Positions 1 through 8,017 of a stretch of DNA of 64,000 nucleotides are shown here, in pieces. Source of the stretch: Planococcus circulans (GTDB lineage Bacteria > Bacillota > Bacilli > Bacillales_A > Planococcaceae); assembly GCF_020023385.1 (NCBI RefSeq), contig NZ_JAIQCL010000013.1, forward strand, positions 1-64,000. The letters are read 5' to 3'. Each line of letters opens with the position of its first letter. The first letter of the stretch is position 1. The notes under the pieces are model-generated. The model ran no database searches. It was not told where the DNA came from and saw nothing but the letters and a program-made list of their open reading frames with translations. A program made the position numbers and the translations under genes.

Positions 1-642
1 ATGCTGTCCGGCGAATTGCCGGAAGCGATCGAAGAGGAAGCATTCAACAAAGCCCTTGTGCTCCATGCCGACCATGAATTGAACGCCTCGACGTTCACGG
101 CGCGTGTGGCAGTGGCAACGCTATCTGACGTCTATTCCGGCGTGACAGCGGCCATCGGCGCCTTGAAAGGCCCGCTTCACGGCGGCGCCAATGAACAAGT
201 GATGAAGATGCTGACGGAAATCGGCTCGGTCGACAACGTAGAGAAGGTCATCACGGAAAAATTGGCGAACAAAGAGAAGATCATGGGCTTCGGCCACCGC
301 GTCTACCGCAAGGGCGACCCGCGTGCGAAGCATCTGCGTGAAATGTCCCAGAAACTGACGAAGATCCGCGGCGAAGAAAAATGGTACGACATGTCGGTGA
401 AAATCGACGACATCGTCACAGGCCAGAAAAACCTTCCGCCGAACGTGGATTTCTACTCGGCTTCGGTCTACCACAGCCTGAACATCGAACATGACCTGTT
501 CACGCCGATCTTTGCGGTTTCCCGCACATCCGGCTGGCTGGCTCACATCCTTGAGCAGTATGCGAATAACCGCCTGATCCGCCCGCGCGCGGAATACATC
601 GGGCCTGGCATGCAGACATATGTGCCGGTTGAAGAAAGATAA
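1..642 (+). CDS. citZ: Citrate synthase, C-terminal part (5' end outside window)
   Basis: Citrate synthase condenses acetyl-CoA and oxaloacetate to citrate in the TCA cycle. The reading frame is open from the first base, and this piece corresponds to roughly the last 213 of about 370 residues, so the N-terminal part lies upstream. The family motifs are visible: HADHELNAS with the oxaloacetate-binding His (from residue 22), GFGHRVYRKGD (residues 96-106) with the catalytic His, and VDFYSA with the catalytic Asp at residue 150. The sequence resembles CitZ of Bacillus more than MmgD. The usual partners icd and mdh do not follow; a terminator does. A 2-methylcitrate synthase paralogue cannot be excluded. 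The first ATG is an internal Met, not a credible start. Confidence 0.9.
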   Translation: MLSGELPEAIEEEAFNKALVLHADHELNASTFTARVAVATLSDVYSGVTAAIGALKGPLHGGANEQVMKMLTEIGSVDNVEKVITEKLANKEKIMGFGHRVYRKGDPRAKHLREMSQKLTKIRGEEKWYDMSVKIDDIVTGQKNLPPNVDFYSASVYHSLNIEHDLFTPIFAVSRTSGWLAHILEQYANNRLIRPRAEYIGPGMQTYVPVEER

Positions 643-706
643 GACGTAATAGATCCGTTCCATTCTCTATCTGGACGATATAGACTTTTCAACTTAACTA
701 CAACCC

Positions 707-744
707 AAAAAGGCGATTCCTGAGAATACAGGAATCGCCTTTTT
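707..744. terminator. Bidirectional intrinsic terminator
   Basis: A perfect stem (AAAAAGGCGATTCC with its complement, loop TGAGAATACA) is flanked by A-run and T-run. It lies between the convergent citrate synthase and moaA genes and can serve both. Confidence 0.85.
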
Positions 745-758
745 CATGTTCGGATGGA

Positions 759-1775
759 CTATCCGCCGATATAGGACATGCCGATTTTATTGCGGTTTTT
801 CGCTGTCAACTCCGTGCGTTCATCTGAGTAGCGGTCATCCCTTCGCTCCCAAACAGCAGATATTCTCTCCAATAACTCCTCATCGCTCAAGCCACTCCGT
901 ATCAATTCACGAATATCGAAATGGCCGGTAGCGAACAAACATGTGTAGAATTTGCCGTCTGATGAAAGACGGGCACGTGTACAGGAGGAACAGAAGGATT
1001 CCGAAACGGAGGTGATGAATCCGATTTGAGCATCCCCTTCTTCAAAACGGTAGCGCTTGGCCACTTCGCCGTAATAATCCTTATCGACAGAATCCAGCTT
1101 GTAGACTGTCTGCAGCTTCTCAAGAATCTGTTTTTTCGTCACGACTTTCTTGAAGCTCCAGCCATTGTCATTACCGACATCCATGAATTCGATGAAGCGC
1201 AATGTAATACCCCGCTCTTTGAAATACGCTGTCATAGGAAGGATTTCCTGTTCATTGACATCCTTTTGGACGACCATATTCACTTTGATTTCAAAGCCGA
1301 CCTGTTGGGCAAAGTCAATTTGCTTCAGGATATGTGATGGATCGACCCCTCTGCCGTTCAGTTTGCCGAAAAGCTCAGGATCAAGCGCATCCAGGCTGAT
1401 GTTCAAGCGCCGCAGACCTGCATCGTAAAGTGCCTGCGCCTGATTTCCCAGCAGCAGGCCATTCGTCGTCAAGCCGATATCCTCCACACCTTCAACCGAA
1501 AGGATTTTCTCGACAAGTTCAGGCAATCCTCGGCGCATGAGTGGTTCACCGCCTGTAAGCCGGATCTTTTTGACACCCATCGCCACAAAAATCTTAGTCA
1601 AGCGATGGATTTCTTCAAATGACAGTAATTCCTGTTTTGGCAAAAATGCATAATCATCACCGAAAACTTCTTTTGGCATGCAATAGGAACAACGGAAATT
1701 GCAGCGATCGGTAACCGAAATCCGCAGATCCCGTATTGGACGTTGAAACTGGTCCTCTATTGGTTTAATGGCCAT
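759..1775 (-). CDS. moaA: GTP 3',8-cyclase MoaA
   Basis: MoaA is the radical SAM enzyme that starts molybdenum cofactor synthesis by converting GTP to 3',8-cyclo-GTP, which MoaC then turns into cPMP. The N-terminal radical SAM cluster motif CNFRCSYC is at residues 25-32. The second 4Fe-4S site has the pattern [18 protein letters not shown] around residues 260-280. The protein ends in the typical Gly-Gly. The start at 1775 was chosen because AGAGGGGG lies 7 bases upstream; an in-frame ATG at 1799 would have no room for a ribosome site. The product is then 338 residues, normal for the family. It is the last gene of the operon. moaC and moaB/mogA are not in this window. Confidence 0.95.
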   Translation of the reverse strand: MAIKPIEDQFQRPIRDLRISVTDRCNFRCSYCMPKEVFGDDYAFLPKQELLSFEEIHRLTKIFVAMGVKKIRLTGGEPLMRRGLPELVEKILSVEGVEDIGLTTNGLLLGNQAQALYDAGLRRLNISLDALDPELFGKLNGRGVDPSHILKQIDFAQQVGFEIKVNMVVQKDVNEQEILPMTAYFKERGITLRFIEFMDVGNDNGWSFKKVVTKKQILEKLQTVYKLDSVDKDYYGEVAKRYRFEEGDAQIGFITSVSESFCSSCTRARLSSDGKFYTCLFATGHFDIRELIRSGLSDEELLERISAVWERRDDRYSDERTELTAKNRNKIGMSYIGG

Positions 1776-1791
1776 TACGCCACCCCCTCTT

Positions 1792-2355
1792 TTAGTCATC
1801 GGGCTGATTCAGGTTGCGAAAAACGAGCGGATCTTCATGAATCTGTGATGAATCGATCCACTCGGTAGTTACTTGTTCCATAAACTTCATGACGCGCAAT
1901 TGGCCAGCTTCCAACTCCTGCTGCAACTGTTCTTTGACTCGAATATCCCAAATGCTGAACAATGGGATTTTTTCAGCTGAATTTCTTACTGCTGTAATGT
2001 CGGCCGAACTGTCGGCCAAGGCCATCAGTTTCGCCGTTTCATCTGGCCCTACAAAAGGCATATCACAAGGCAGCACCACGTACTTCCGGGCGCGTCTTGC
2101 AGACATTCCTGACAGGATTCCAGCTAAAGGCCCCTCTCCTGCAATCCAGTCGAGATCTGTGATGACGTCCACTTCAGGTGAAAAACGAGCGACCAGCTCC
2201 GGTCTGGAAATAATGACCACATGATCACAGGCACCAGCCAAAGCCTTGTATGCACGTTCATAAAACATCTCTCCATCAACGGATGCAAAGGCTTTAGGTG
2301 AACCATAACGGCGTGATAGTCCGCCAGCCAGAAGGATGCCTACTGTCGAATTCAT
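1792..2355 (-). CDS. mobA: Molybdenum cofactor guanylyltransferase MobA
   Basis: MobA attaches GMP from GTP to molybdopterin, giving the guanine dinucleotide cofactor needed by formate dehydrogenases of the DMSO-reductase family. The N-terminal nucleotide-binding motif [14 protein letters not shown] (about residues 8-21) is intact, and a DMPF segment (about residue 98) supplies the metal-binding Asp. The 187-residue length fits the family. It overlaps moaD upstream by an ATGA junction, implying translational coupling. It fits its neighbourhood because the large formate dehydrogenase 5 kb away needs the bis-MGD cofactor. Confidence 0.93.
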   Translation of the reverse strand: MNSTVGILLAGGLSRRYGSPKAFASVDGEMFYERAYKALAGACDHVVIISRPELVARFSPEVDVITDLDWIAGEGPLAGILSGMSARRARKYVVLPCDMPFVGPDETAKLMALADSSADITAVRNSAEKIPLFSIWDIRVKEQLQQELEAGQLRVMKFMEQVTTEWIDSSQIHEDPLVFRNLNQPDD

Positions 2356-2585
2356 CCCCCGCTTACCGGCGGGATAAAAGCCACGATATCTCCAGCTTCC
2401 AAAACATCCGTCGGCAATGCGTATTCTTCATTAACCGCAACGCGTGCAGCTCCTGAAAGGAAATCCGGGTATTTTTCGGTTGCCCATTCCCAAAGTTCCG
2501 CTACTGTCCGTCCGGCCATATCCACTTGTTCTTCGGTAACTCCGGTCTGTTCCCGGAGTCCAGCAAAATAACGCAAGCTGATCAT
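2352..2585 (-). CDS. moaD: Molybdopterin synthase sulfur carrier subunit MoaD
   Basis: MoaD is the ubiquitin-fold small subunit of molybdopterin synthase. Its C-terminal Gly-Gly is adenylated and thiocarboxylated to donate sulfur to cPMP. The protein ends in PPVSGG, as required. The start at 2585 gives 77 residues beginning MISLRYFAGLRE, the normal size; a longer reading from 2645 would add a basic tail absent from the family. It overlaps both moaE and mobA by ATGA junctions. The adenylating enzyme (MoeB/ThiF type) is not in the window. Confidence 0.93.
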   Translation of the reverse strand: MISLRYFAGLREQTGVTEEQVDMAGRTVAELWEWATEKYPDFLSGAARVAVNEEYALPTDVLEAGDIVAFIPPVSGG

Positions 2586-3022
2586 GTCAATTCCCCTTCC
2601 GGTTTTTTCTTCTGGTCGCCGATCCATTCTTCGCCGTCTTCCCATATTTCCTTTTTCCAGATCGGCACAATTTCTTTTATGCGTTCAATGGCGTATTCAT
2701 TCGCCTCGTAAGCTGTTTTCCGGTGCGGCGACGAAACGGCGATAACAACTGCGATATCGCTGATCTGCAACTCTCCAATGCGGTGGGCAATCGCCACTTT
2801 CGTCCCTTCCCAGCGCTCTTCGATTTCTTCGCCGATCTGAGCCAGTTTCTTCTCTGCCATCGGCACATAGGCTTCATACGATAAATGCAGCGTTCGTACT
2901 CCTTTTGTCCATTCACGGACATGTCCGGTAAATAAAGTTACTGCACCCGCTTCAGGCCGCAGCACTATATCTGCATACAGTTGAGGATTGATCGCTTCTG
3001 TCACTATTTCAAATGTTTTCAT
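2582..3022 (-). CDS. moaE: Molybdopterin synthase catalytic subunit MoaE
   Basis: MoaE is the large subunit of molybdopterin synthase and transfers sulfur from MoaD to cPMP. Recognisable segments are AGAVTLFTGHVRE, LSYEAY, the HRIGEL segment and PIWKKE near the C-terminus, with the conserved Lys pair. The start at 3022 (MKTFEIVTEAIN) gives 146 residues and lies inside the end of mobB; GGTGA precedes it. In-frame upstream ATGs at 3034 and 3076 would lengthen it beyond the family. Its stop overlaps the moaD start, so both subunits are probably made in equal amounts. Confidence 0.93.
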   Translation of the reverse strand: MKTFEIVTEAINPQLYADIVLRPEAGAVTLFTGHVREWTKGVRTLHLSYEAYVPMAEKKLAQIGEEIEERWEGTKVAIAHRIGELQISDIAVVIAVSSPHRKTAYEANEYAIERIKEIVPIWKKEIWEDGEEWIGDQKKKPEGELT

Positions 3023-3530
3023 TTCTGTCACCATCCATCCAATTAATAAACCAAGATTGCATTCGCTTACTGTCATTCTGCAGAACCATTGGAATCTTGT
3101 CCAGTCCCAATATTTCCTGCGTGACCACTAATGCGATCTGTTTTAACTGTTGAAGCTCCACCCAATCTTCGGCTGAGCGCAGCAAAACGATTTTTTCATA
3201 ATCAGCTTCTTTGAAGCCTTCCACTAAAATCAAGTCCGGATTCCCCATCGATGCAAGAGCAATCAGTTCATCCAGTGTCGCTTTTTGTTTTCGCTGATGC
3301 AGTTGAACGACTCCACCGCCAAAAGCAATGGAACAATCAGCCCCCGCTTCAAATGATCGCATGCTGTCAGTTTGTGCGGACGGCAGCTCAAGTGAACCTC
3401 CGTGGCCATGATGCTTAATGGTGGAAACAGTCTTTCCTCTATTTTTTGCCTGTTTGAGCAAATCTAAAGTAAGTGTAGTTTTACCGCTGTTCTTGAAGCC
3501 GACCACCTGCAGCACTTTTACAGTTTCCAT
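3009..3530 (-). CDS. mobB: Molybdopterin-guanine dinucleotide biosynthesis adaptor MobB
   Basis: MobB is a P-loop GTP-binding protein that assists MobA in forming the guanine dinucleotide cofactor. The Walker A motif GFKNSGKTTL is at about residues 11-20, followed by the TIKHHGHGG segment and the DLILVEGFKEADY segment, all typical of MobB. It has 173 residues. It overlaps the end of moeA by 13 bases and the start of moaE by 14, so the whole operon is tightly packed. Confidence 0.92.
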   Translation of the reverse strand: METVKVLQVVGFKNSGKTTLTLDLLKQAKNRGKTVSTIKHHGHGGSLELPSAQTDSMRSFEAGADCSIAFGGGVVQLHQRKQKATLDELIALASMGNPDLILVEGFKEADYEKIVLLRSAEDWVELQQLKQIALVVTQEILGLDKIPMVLQNDSKRMQSWFINWMDGDRNENI

Positions 3531-4762
3531 TTGCCAGACCCTTCTTCCATGCCCAGAAGCAGCACATCAACTGCATCGCCCGCCTGGAAACCGCGTGTAC
3601 CGCCTGGAAGGACGATCAACGCATTGCCTCGTGCGATAGATGATACAGCATTCGACTTATTGAATCCAGCCGGCGTTGCTGTTTCCCCATCATATGTGGC
3701 ACGGATAAAGCGGGTGAACGGATTGGCTTTGGTGAAATCCTCTCCCAACACCGCTGTCGTGTGCGGCAAATAAAGTTTGCGGGCTACCATCATCTTCAAG
3801 AGCGCCGGGCGAACAAACAATTCAAAGCCCGTAAAACAAGCGGACGGATTGCCGGACAAACCGAACAGATAACGTCCGTTCGCCACCGCAACGGTCGTCA
3901 CACTTCCAGGGCGCATCGCCACTTTATTGAACAACACCTCAGCTCCGAGCCGTTCGTAGATTGCGGGCAGAAAGTCAAAATCGCCGACGGAAACCCCACC
4001 TGTAGTGATCAGGCAATCGGTCTCTTCAGCTGCTTTTTTGACCACTTCATAACTTTCATCCAATCGGTCGATCGACATGCCGTACATTTTGCAGCGGAAG
4101 CCCATCCGCCTCAACTGCGCCACAATCATCGGTCCATTGCTGTTGCGTATTTTTCCAGGCACCAGTGCATCTCCAACCTCCAGTAATTCGGTTCCGGTGG
4201 ACAGGATGCCCACAATCGGTTGTTTAGCCACTGATACCTGTGGATAGCCGAAAGTTGCAAGTAGCGCGATGGTTCCAGGATTGATCAAGCTGCCGCTGTC
4301 GATGACCATTTCGCCTTGCCGGAGATCCTCTCCCTGCAAAGAGACATTTTCCAAAGCTTCAAACGGCTTACGGATAGTGATGCTGTCCGTTGACTCCACC
4401 GTCTGTTCGAACATTACGACTGCATCAGCGCCTTCCGGCAGCTGCGCTCCGGTCATGATCCGGATTGCCTCACCCGCGCCCAACTTTTTGGCTGATACTT
4501 CACCCGCTCCGATATGATCGATCACGGTGAAGCCGATCCGGTTATCTCCTGACGCTCCACTGGAATCCATAGAACGGATTGCGTAGCCGTCATAAGGAGA
4601 CCGGTTGAACGGCGGTACATCACTTGAAGCAACTATCGGTTCAGCCAAAATGCGGCCATAGCTTTCTTCCAATTCCACCGTTTCAGTGCCCAGCGGAAAA
4701 GCATGATCCAATACTTTCTTGACCGCTTCGGCGACAGGAATCGGATTGCGTTTCTCAACCAT
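3518..4762 (-). CDS. moeA: Molybdopterin molybdenumtransferase MoeA
   Basis: MoeA inserts molybdate into adenylylated molybdopterin. The signature DVPPFNRSPYDGYA (about residues 48-61) is intact, as are the TGAQLPEGAD and STGTEL segments, TTGGVSVGDFDF in the MoCF-like domain, and GLSGNPSACF. Length is 414 residues, normal for the family, with an N-terminal two-part domain, the MPT-binding domain and a C-terminal beta-barrel domain. GAAGGAG-like sequence precedes the ATG. It is the first gene of the cofactor operon and overlaps mobB by 13 bases. Confidence 0.94.
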   Translation of the reverse strand: MVEKRNPIPVAEAVKKVLDHAFPLGTETVELEESYGRILAEPIVASSDVPPFNRSPYDGYAIRSMDSSGASGDNRIGFTVIDHIGAGEVSAKKLGAGEAIRIMTGAQLPEGADAVVMFEQTVESTDSITIRKPFEALENVSLQGEDLRQGEMVIDSGSLINPGTIALLATFGYPQVSVAKQPIVGILSTGTELLEVGDALVPGKIRNSNGPMIVAQLRRMGFRCKMYGMSIDRLDESYEVVKKAAEETDCLITTGGVSVGDFDFLPAIYERLGAEVLFNKVAMRPGSVTTVAVANGRYLFGLSGNPSACFTGFELFVRPALLKMMVARKLYLPHTTAVLGEDFTKANPFTRFIRATYDGETATPAGFNKSNAVSSIARGNALIVLPGGTRGFQAGDAVDVLLLGMEEGSGKWKL

Positions 4763-4883
4763 TGTAGTCCATCTCCTTCAAGTTCGTTTTTCTCTCCAAA
4801 AAAACGTGAGTTTTTCCTATGTATATTTTCATGCGCCATCTGTCTGTCTTTCTCTTCTTAAGTATAGTCCTTATCGTATTAAA

Positions 4884-4910
4884 CTTATACAAACCTAAGT
4901 AGGCTGTCAA
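4884..4910 (-). promoter_or_regulatory. Candidate promoter of the moeA operon
   Basis: On the minus strand a consensus TTGACA (4905-4910) is followed after 15 bases by TATAAG (4884-4889). The spacer is short, so the call is tentative. No molybdenum-cofactor riboswitch was recognised in the 170-base leader region. Confidence 0.3.
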
Positions 4911-4933
4911 ACCGCCGTTTAGGAATAAAACAA

Positions 4934-4969
4934 AAAAAGCCTTGAGAAATGACGCATTCAAGGCTTTTT
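4934..4969 (-). terminator. Terminator after OFA transporter
   Basis: The 12-bp perfect stem AAAAAGCCTTGA with its complement ends in a T-run on the minus strand. It separates the transporter gene from the cofactor operon. Confidence 0.8.
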
Positions 4970-5034
4970 CAGGAATTGTGTCCATCTTTTACTTATTGAA
5001 GGAATTGTTTTCTCATTCAATTGGCCGTTCCACT

Positions 5035-6318
5035 TTAATCGCTGGCGACTTCAGGTGCAACAGGTACTTTGATTTCTGCATTCTTGGCCCGGATCCGGCG
5101 GACATCGAGACGAATGACTAAAGAGATTACCAAGGCTATAACAAATAGGCCGGCGAAGAACAGCAGGCTGCTTTCGTAGCTTCCGGTTTTATCCTTCATG
5201 AATGCAGCGAATAACGGTCCAGCCAGTCCCGCTGCTGCCCAGGCAGTCAGGATATAGCCGTGAATTGCTCCGAGCTGCTTGGTACCGAAAATATCTGCGA
5301 TATATGCTGGAATCGAAGCGAACCCACCGCCGTAGCAAGTGTAGATGATTGCCAGCATAATTTGGAAGAAAATCGCGTTGGTCGTGAATGGCAATAACGC
5401 GAATAACGCGATCTGGATCACAAAGAAGGCAGTATAGGTATTCGGGCGTCCGATATAATCGGAAACTGCAGCCCATCCAAGACGGCCGAGGCCGTTAAAG
5501 ATTCCGAGAACACCGACTAGCGCTGCCGCTTGAACAGTGGTCATGCCGATGCTGTCGATAGCCATCGGTTTTGCGGCAGATAAGATTGCGATGCCGCAAG
5601 TTACATTGATGAACAGCATGAACCATAGATAATAAAAGCGCTTTGTTTTAACCGCTTCATTGGCTGTCAGCTGTGACAAATCGATTTTCCGTTCTGCTTT
5701 GCCACTGTTGACCTTTTCTTCAAAGCCTGCAGGCGCCCAGCCTTCTTCCGGTTTTTCAAGGTACAGAGATGACAGGACCATGATGGTTAAATAGGCAGCA
5801 CCTAGAATATAAAATGTCTGTTCCACTCCGACAGAAGTGATGAGCATTTCCATGATCGGGCTGCTGATGGCTGCAGCGAAGCCAAAGCCCATGATTGCAA
5901 GACCAGTGGCTAAGCCACGGCGGTCCGGGAACCATTTTACCAGAGTTGAAACCGGTGCGATATAGCCGATTCCAAGCCCGATTCCGCCGAGTGCTCCGTA
6001 AAAAACATAGAGCATCGGCAAAGAGGAAGCGCTTACAGCAAATCCCGAGCCGATAATTCCGATCCCAAAGAAAAATGCTGCTACAAGTCCCGCTTTTCGC
6101 GGTCCATACTTTTCAACAAAGCTGCCGAAAAAGGCGGCTGACAATCCCAGGAACAGGATGGCGATACTGAATGTCAATTGCACTTGGCTGGTGGACCATC
6201 CAAACTGGTCGATCAATGGATTCGTAAAATTGCTCCATGCATATACAGAACCGATTGAAATATGTATCCCAACTGCAGATAATGCAATCAACCATCTGTT
6301 TTTCGGCTTCTTTTTCAT
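5035..6318 (-). CDS. OFA-family MFS anion transporter (formate/oxalate-type)
   Basis: This is a 427-residue major facilitator protein with about twelve membrane segments. It starts MKKKPKNRWLIA and then SIGSVYAWSNF, which is characteristic of the oxalate/formate antiporter (OFA) subfamily. The cytoplasmic loop YGPRKAG between segments 2 and 3, and GLGIGYIAPVSTLVKWFPDRRG, are also OFA-like. AGGAGG lies 12 bases before the ATG. Substrate is inferred: the gene lies between the cofactor operon and the formate dehydrogenase locus, so formate, oxalate or another small carboxylate is plausible. Some OFA proteins carry pyruvate or lactate instead. Confidence 0.85.
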   Translation of the reverse strand: MKKKPKNRWLIALSAVGIHISIGSVYAWSNFTNPLIDQFGWSTSQVQLTFSIAILFLGLSAAFFGSFVEKYGPRKAGLVAAFFFGIGIIGSGFAVSASSLPMLYVFYGALGGIGLGIGYIAPVSTLVKWFPDRRGLATGLAIMGFGFAAAISSPIMEMLITSVGVEQTFYILGAAYLTIMVLSSLYLEKPEEGWAPAGFEEKVNSGKAERKIDLSQLTANEAVKTKRFYYLWFMLFINVTCGIAILSAAKPMAIDSIGMTTVQAAALVGVLGIFNGLGRLGWAAVSDYIGRPNTYTAFFVIQIALFALLPFTTNAIFFQIMLAIIYTCYGGGFASIPAYIADIFGTKQLGAIHGYILTAWAAAGLAGPLFAAFMKDKTGSYESSLLFFAGLFVIALVISLVIRLDVRRIRAKNAEIKVPVAPEVASD

Positions 6319-6360
6319 CTTCCCCTAACCTCCTGTTGTCAATAATAAAAGCATATATAA

Positions 6361-6385
6361 AATGGTTCCAGGCTTCGAAACCATT
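6361..6385. repeat. Inverted repeat upstream of OFA transporter
   Basis: AATGGTT and AACCATT form a 7-bp inverted repeat with an 11-base gap, 43 bases upstream of the transporter start. It could be an operator. A 12-bp palindrome ATATGGCCATAT lies further away at 6500-6511. No regulator is assigned. Confidence 0.3.
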
Positions 6386-6564
6386 AGTTTTATCTTTTTT
6401 TAGGCTAATATTCACCATGTGAAGAAGGCGGAAAATTCAGGATTTAAAGGGCGGAAGGATCACTTAAATCCGGGCATCTTCAGTTGGAAATATTAGGGCA
6501 TATGGCCATATCAGCTTACTGAATAGTAAGACGATTAGAAGCATAGCACCCATCCCTTTTTTTG

Positions 6565-7389
6565 TCACCTGATTTTATTTTTCATCAAACCGGAAGTTTC
6601 TTCCGTGACAATCCGTTCTGGATGCGTGTATAGATTAAACGATCCACCGCGGATAAAGCCGACTGCCGTGATTCCCAACTCATCAGCCAGTGTCAATGCC
6701 AGTTCTGTCGGAGCTGATTTCGACAAAACGATTTCACAGCCGATCTTTGCGACCTTGAGTAGAATTTCAGAAGAAATCCGACCACTGAAAACGATGACTT
6801 TGTTGCGGACATCGATCTTGTTCATCAAGCAATGCCCATAGATTTTGTCCAATGCGTTATGTCTGCCGATATCCATCCGCGAAACGATGATGCCGTTTGC
6901 GTCACAGAGCGCCGCATTGTGGACGCCGCCCGTCTGCTTGAACATCTCCGCTGAAGCTGACATGTCATCCATCAGCTGAAAACAGTTTTTCGGGGTCAGT
7001 GTCACCCGGACATCGGACATTTTCTTGGCGATCATGGCGTCATGCGCAAAGACAAATCCCTGGCGGCTCATGCCACAACAGGAACTGATGAACCGTTTAT
7101 TCTGAAGCTGCTCGAAAAACGGATAGACTTTTTCAGCGGTAACATGAACCGTTCCATTCTTTTCATCCACCCGGATTTCCTGGATGTCCCGGTAATTGGG
7201 GATGATACGCTCAGAAACCAAAAAACCGATTGCCATCTCTTCCATGTTTTCAGGAGAACAGACGATGGTGATGAATTCCTTACCGTTGATTTTGATGGTG
7301 GCAGGCTGTTCGACTACCACTTGGTCTTCTTTTTCAGTAAATGCCCCCTTCTCGTAACGGAGGATTTTACGTGTTTTATCTTGCTGCAT
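6565..7389 (-). CDS. fdhD: Formate dehydrogenase accessory sulfurtransferase FdhD
   Basis: FdhD moves sulfur from a cysteine desulfurase to the molybdenum cofactor and so activates formate dehydrogenase. Visible family features are a cysteine-rich loop SSCCGMSRQG, QTGGVHNAAL, RMDIGRHNALDKIYG and FSGRISSEIL. GGGGGAGG lies 8 bases upstream of the ATG at 7389, giving 274 residues; the 51 extra residues of the longer open frame are the out-of-frame end of the preceding gene and were rejected. The start lies inside the upstream DUF2294 gene (14-base overlap). The target enzyme is encoded divergently. Confidence 0.93.
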   Translation of the reverse strand: MQQDKTRKILRYEKGAFTEKEDQVVVEQPATIKINGKEFITIVCSPENMEEMAIGFLVSERIIPNYRDIQEIRVDEKNGTVHVTAEKVYPFFEQLQNKRFISSCCGMSRQGFVFAHDAMIAKKMSDVRVTLTPKNCFQLMDDMSASAEMFKQTGGVHNAALCDANGIIVSRMDIGRHNALDKIYGHCLMNKIDVRNKVIVFSGRISSEILLKVAKIGCEIVLSKSAPTELALTLADELGITAVGFIRGGSFNLYTHPERIVTEETSGLMKNKIR

Positions 7390-7759
7390 CCGATTTGCCT
7401 CCCCCTTCGCCGCTCTTATCAATTGGCCGGTCGAAAAGAAAGACAGATACTGCAATATCATCTTCAACTTTGATATCCGAAAACAGATGGACGAATTTCG
7501 CGCCGACCAGTTTCTCCATACCTTCCGGAGCAGCTGTGGCATAGACGCTCTGGATCATCCGCGTCCGTGCAGCGTGCACCATCTCCCTGCCTTCCGGTGT
7601 TCTGGCGATAAACTGTTCTGAAGGACTCAGGTTTCCATACAAAGTTGCGATGGCCATGTCATTTACAAAGATCGTCTGGATGCGCTCCGGCCCTTTACCG
7701 AAAAGGTTTTTCCGCAGCTTTCGAATGATGTCATTGAACTCATGGATCTGTCTGGACAT
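7376..7759 (-). CDS. DUF2294 domain protein
   Basis: A 127-residue soluble protein of the DUF2294 family, found in many Bacillales. The family core is visible as the N-terminal helix around IIRKLRKNLFGKGPERI, then VNDMAIATLYGNLSPSEQ and the central VHAARTRMIQ. The function is not known. AGAGGAG precedes the start. It is cotranscribed and overlapping with fdhD and divergent from the formate dehydrogenase gene, so a role in formate dehydrogenase maturation or regulation is suggested by context only. Confidence 0.75.
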   Translation of the reverse strand: MSRQIHEFNDIIRKLRKNLFGKGPERIQTIFVNDMAIATLYGNLSPSEQFIARTPEGREMVHAARTRMIQSVYATAAPEGMEKLVGAKFVHLFSDIKVEDDIAVSVFLFDRPIDKSGEGGGKSDAAR

Positions 7760-7811
7760 ATGGATCTTCTCCTCTTTCGGACTCGTTTTTTTTGACTATT
7801 TGAACTTCTGG

Positions 7812-7840
7812 TTGTGCATCTCCATTTTACTGTTTATAAT
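7812..7840 (+). promoter_or_regulatory. Sigma-A promoter of formate dehydrogenase
   Basis: TTGTGC (7812-7817), a 17-base spacer and a consensus TATAAT (7835-7840). Transcription would start near 7847, leaving a leader of about 170 bases before the ATG at 8018. Confidence 0.6.
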
Positions 7841-7873
7841 AATAGCATATGTTGGTCTTGCCGTACTTTGATG

Positions 7874-7887
7874 CGGCAGCGCTTTCA
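7874..7887 (-). promoter_or_regulatory. cre-like site in formate dehydrogenase leader
   Basis: Read on the minus strand the site is TGAAAGCGCTGCCG. It matches the CcpA consensus TGWNANCGNTNNCA at all but the last position. It lies about 30 bases downstream of the predicted start point, where CcpA can act as a roadblock. Confidence 0.4.
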
Positions 7888-7915
7888 CTTTACCCTATAC
7901 GGTTGGATTGGTCAT

Positions 7916-7932
7916 TTAACAAGTCCTGTTAA
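7916..7932. repeat. TTAACA-N5-TGTTAA inverted repeat
   Basis: A perfect 6-bp inverted repeat between the cre-like site and the leader hairpin. It may be an operator or one arm of an alternative RNA structure. Confidence 0.35.
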
Positions 7933-7940
7933 GACACTAT

Positions 7941-7994
7941 TCCACTATGAAACAGATGCACTTGTCAAGTGTGTTCTTCATAGTGGATTTTTTT
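7941..7994 (+). terminator. Leader terminator-like hairpin (possible attenuator) before formate dehydrogenase
   Basis: An 11-bp perfect stem, TCCACTATGAA (7941-7951) with TTCATAGTGGA (7977-7987), is followed at once by seven T. It encloses a second hairpin CACTT-GTC-AAGTG (7959-7971). No plus-strand gene lies upstream that would need terminating, because the neighbour is divergent. It sits between promoter and RBS (AGGAGG at 8005-8010), so it should act on formate dehydrogenase transcription itself. Confidence 0.6.
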
Positions 7995-8017
7995 ATTCCC
8001 AAAAAGGAGGTTTTGAC

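Noticed and set aside
121..663. 180-codon minus-strand frame opposite citrate synthase
   Set aside because: It lies entirely opposite a strongly conserved gene and has no ribosome site or recognisable protein.
3761..4186. 141-codon plus-strand frame inside moeA
   Set aside because: Antisense to conserved MoeA motifs, with no start signal.
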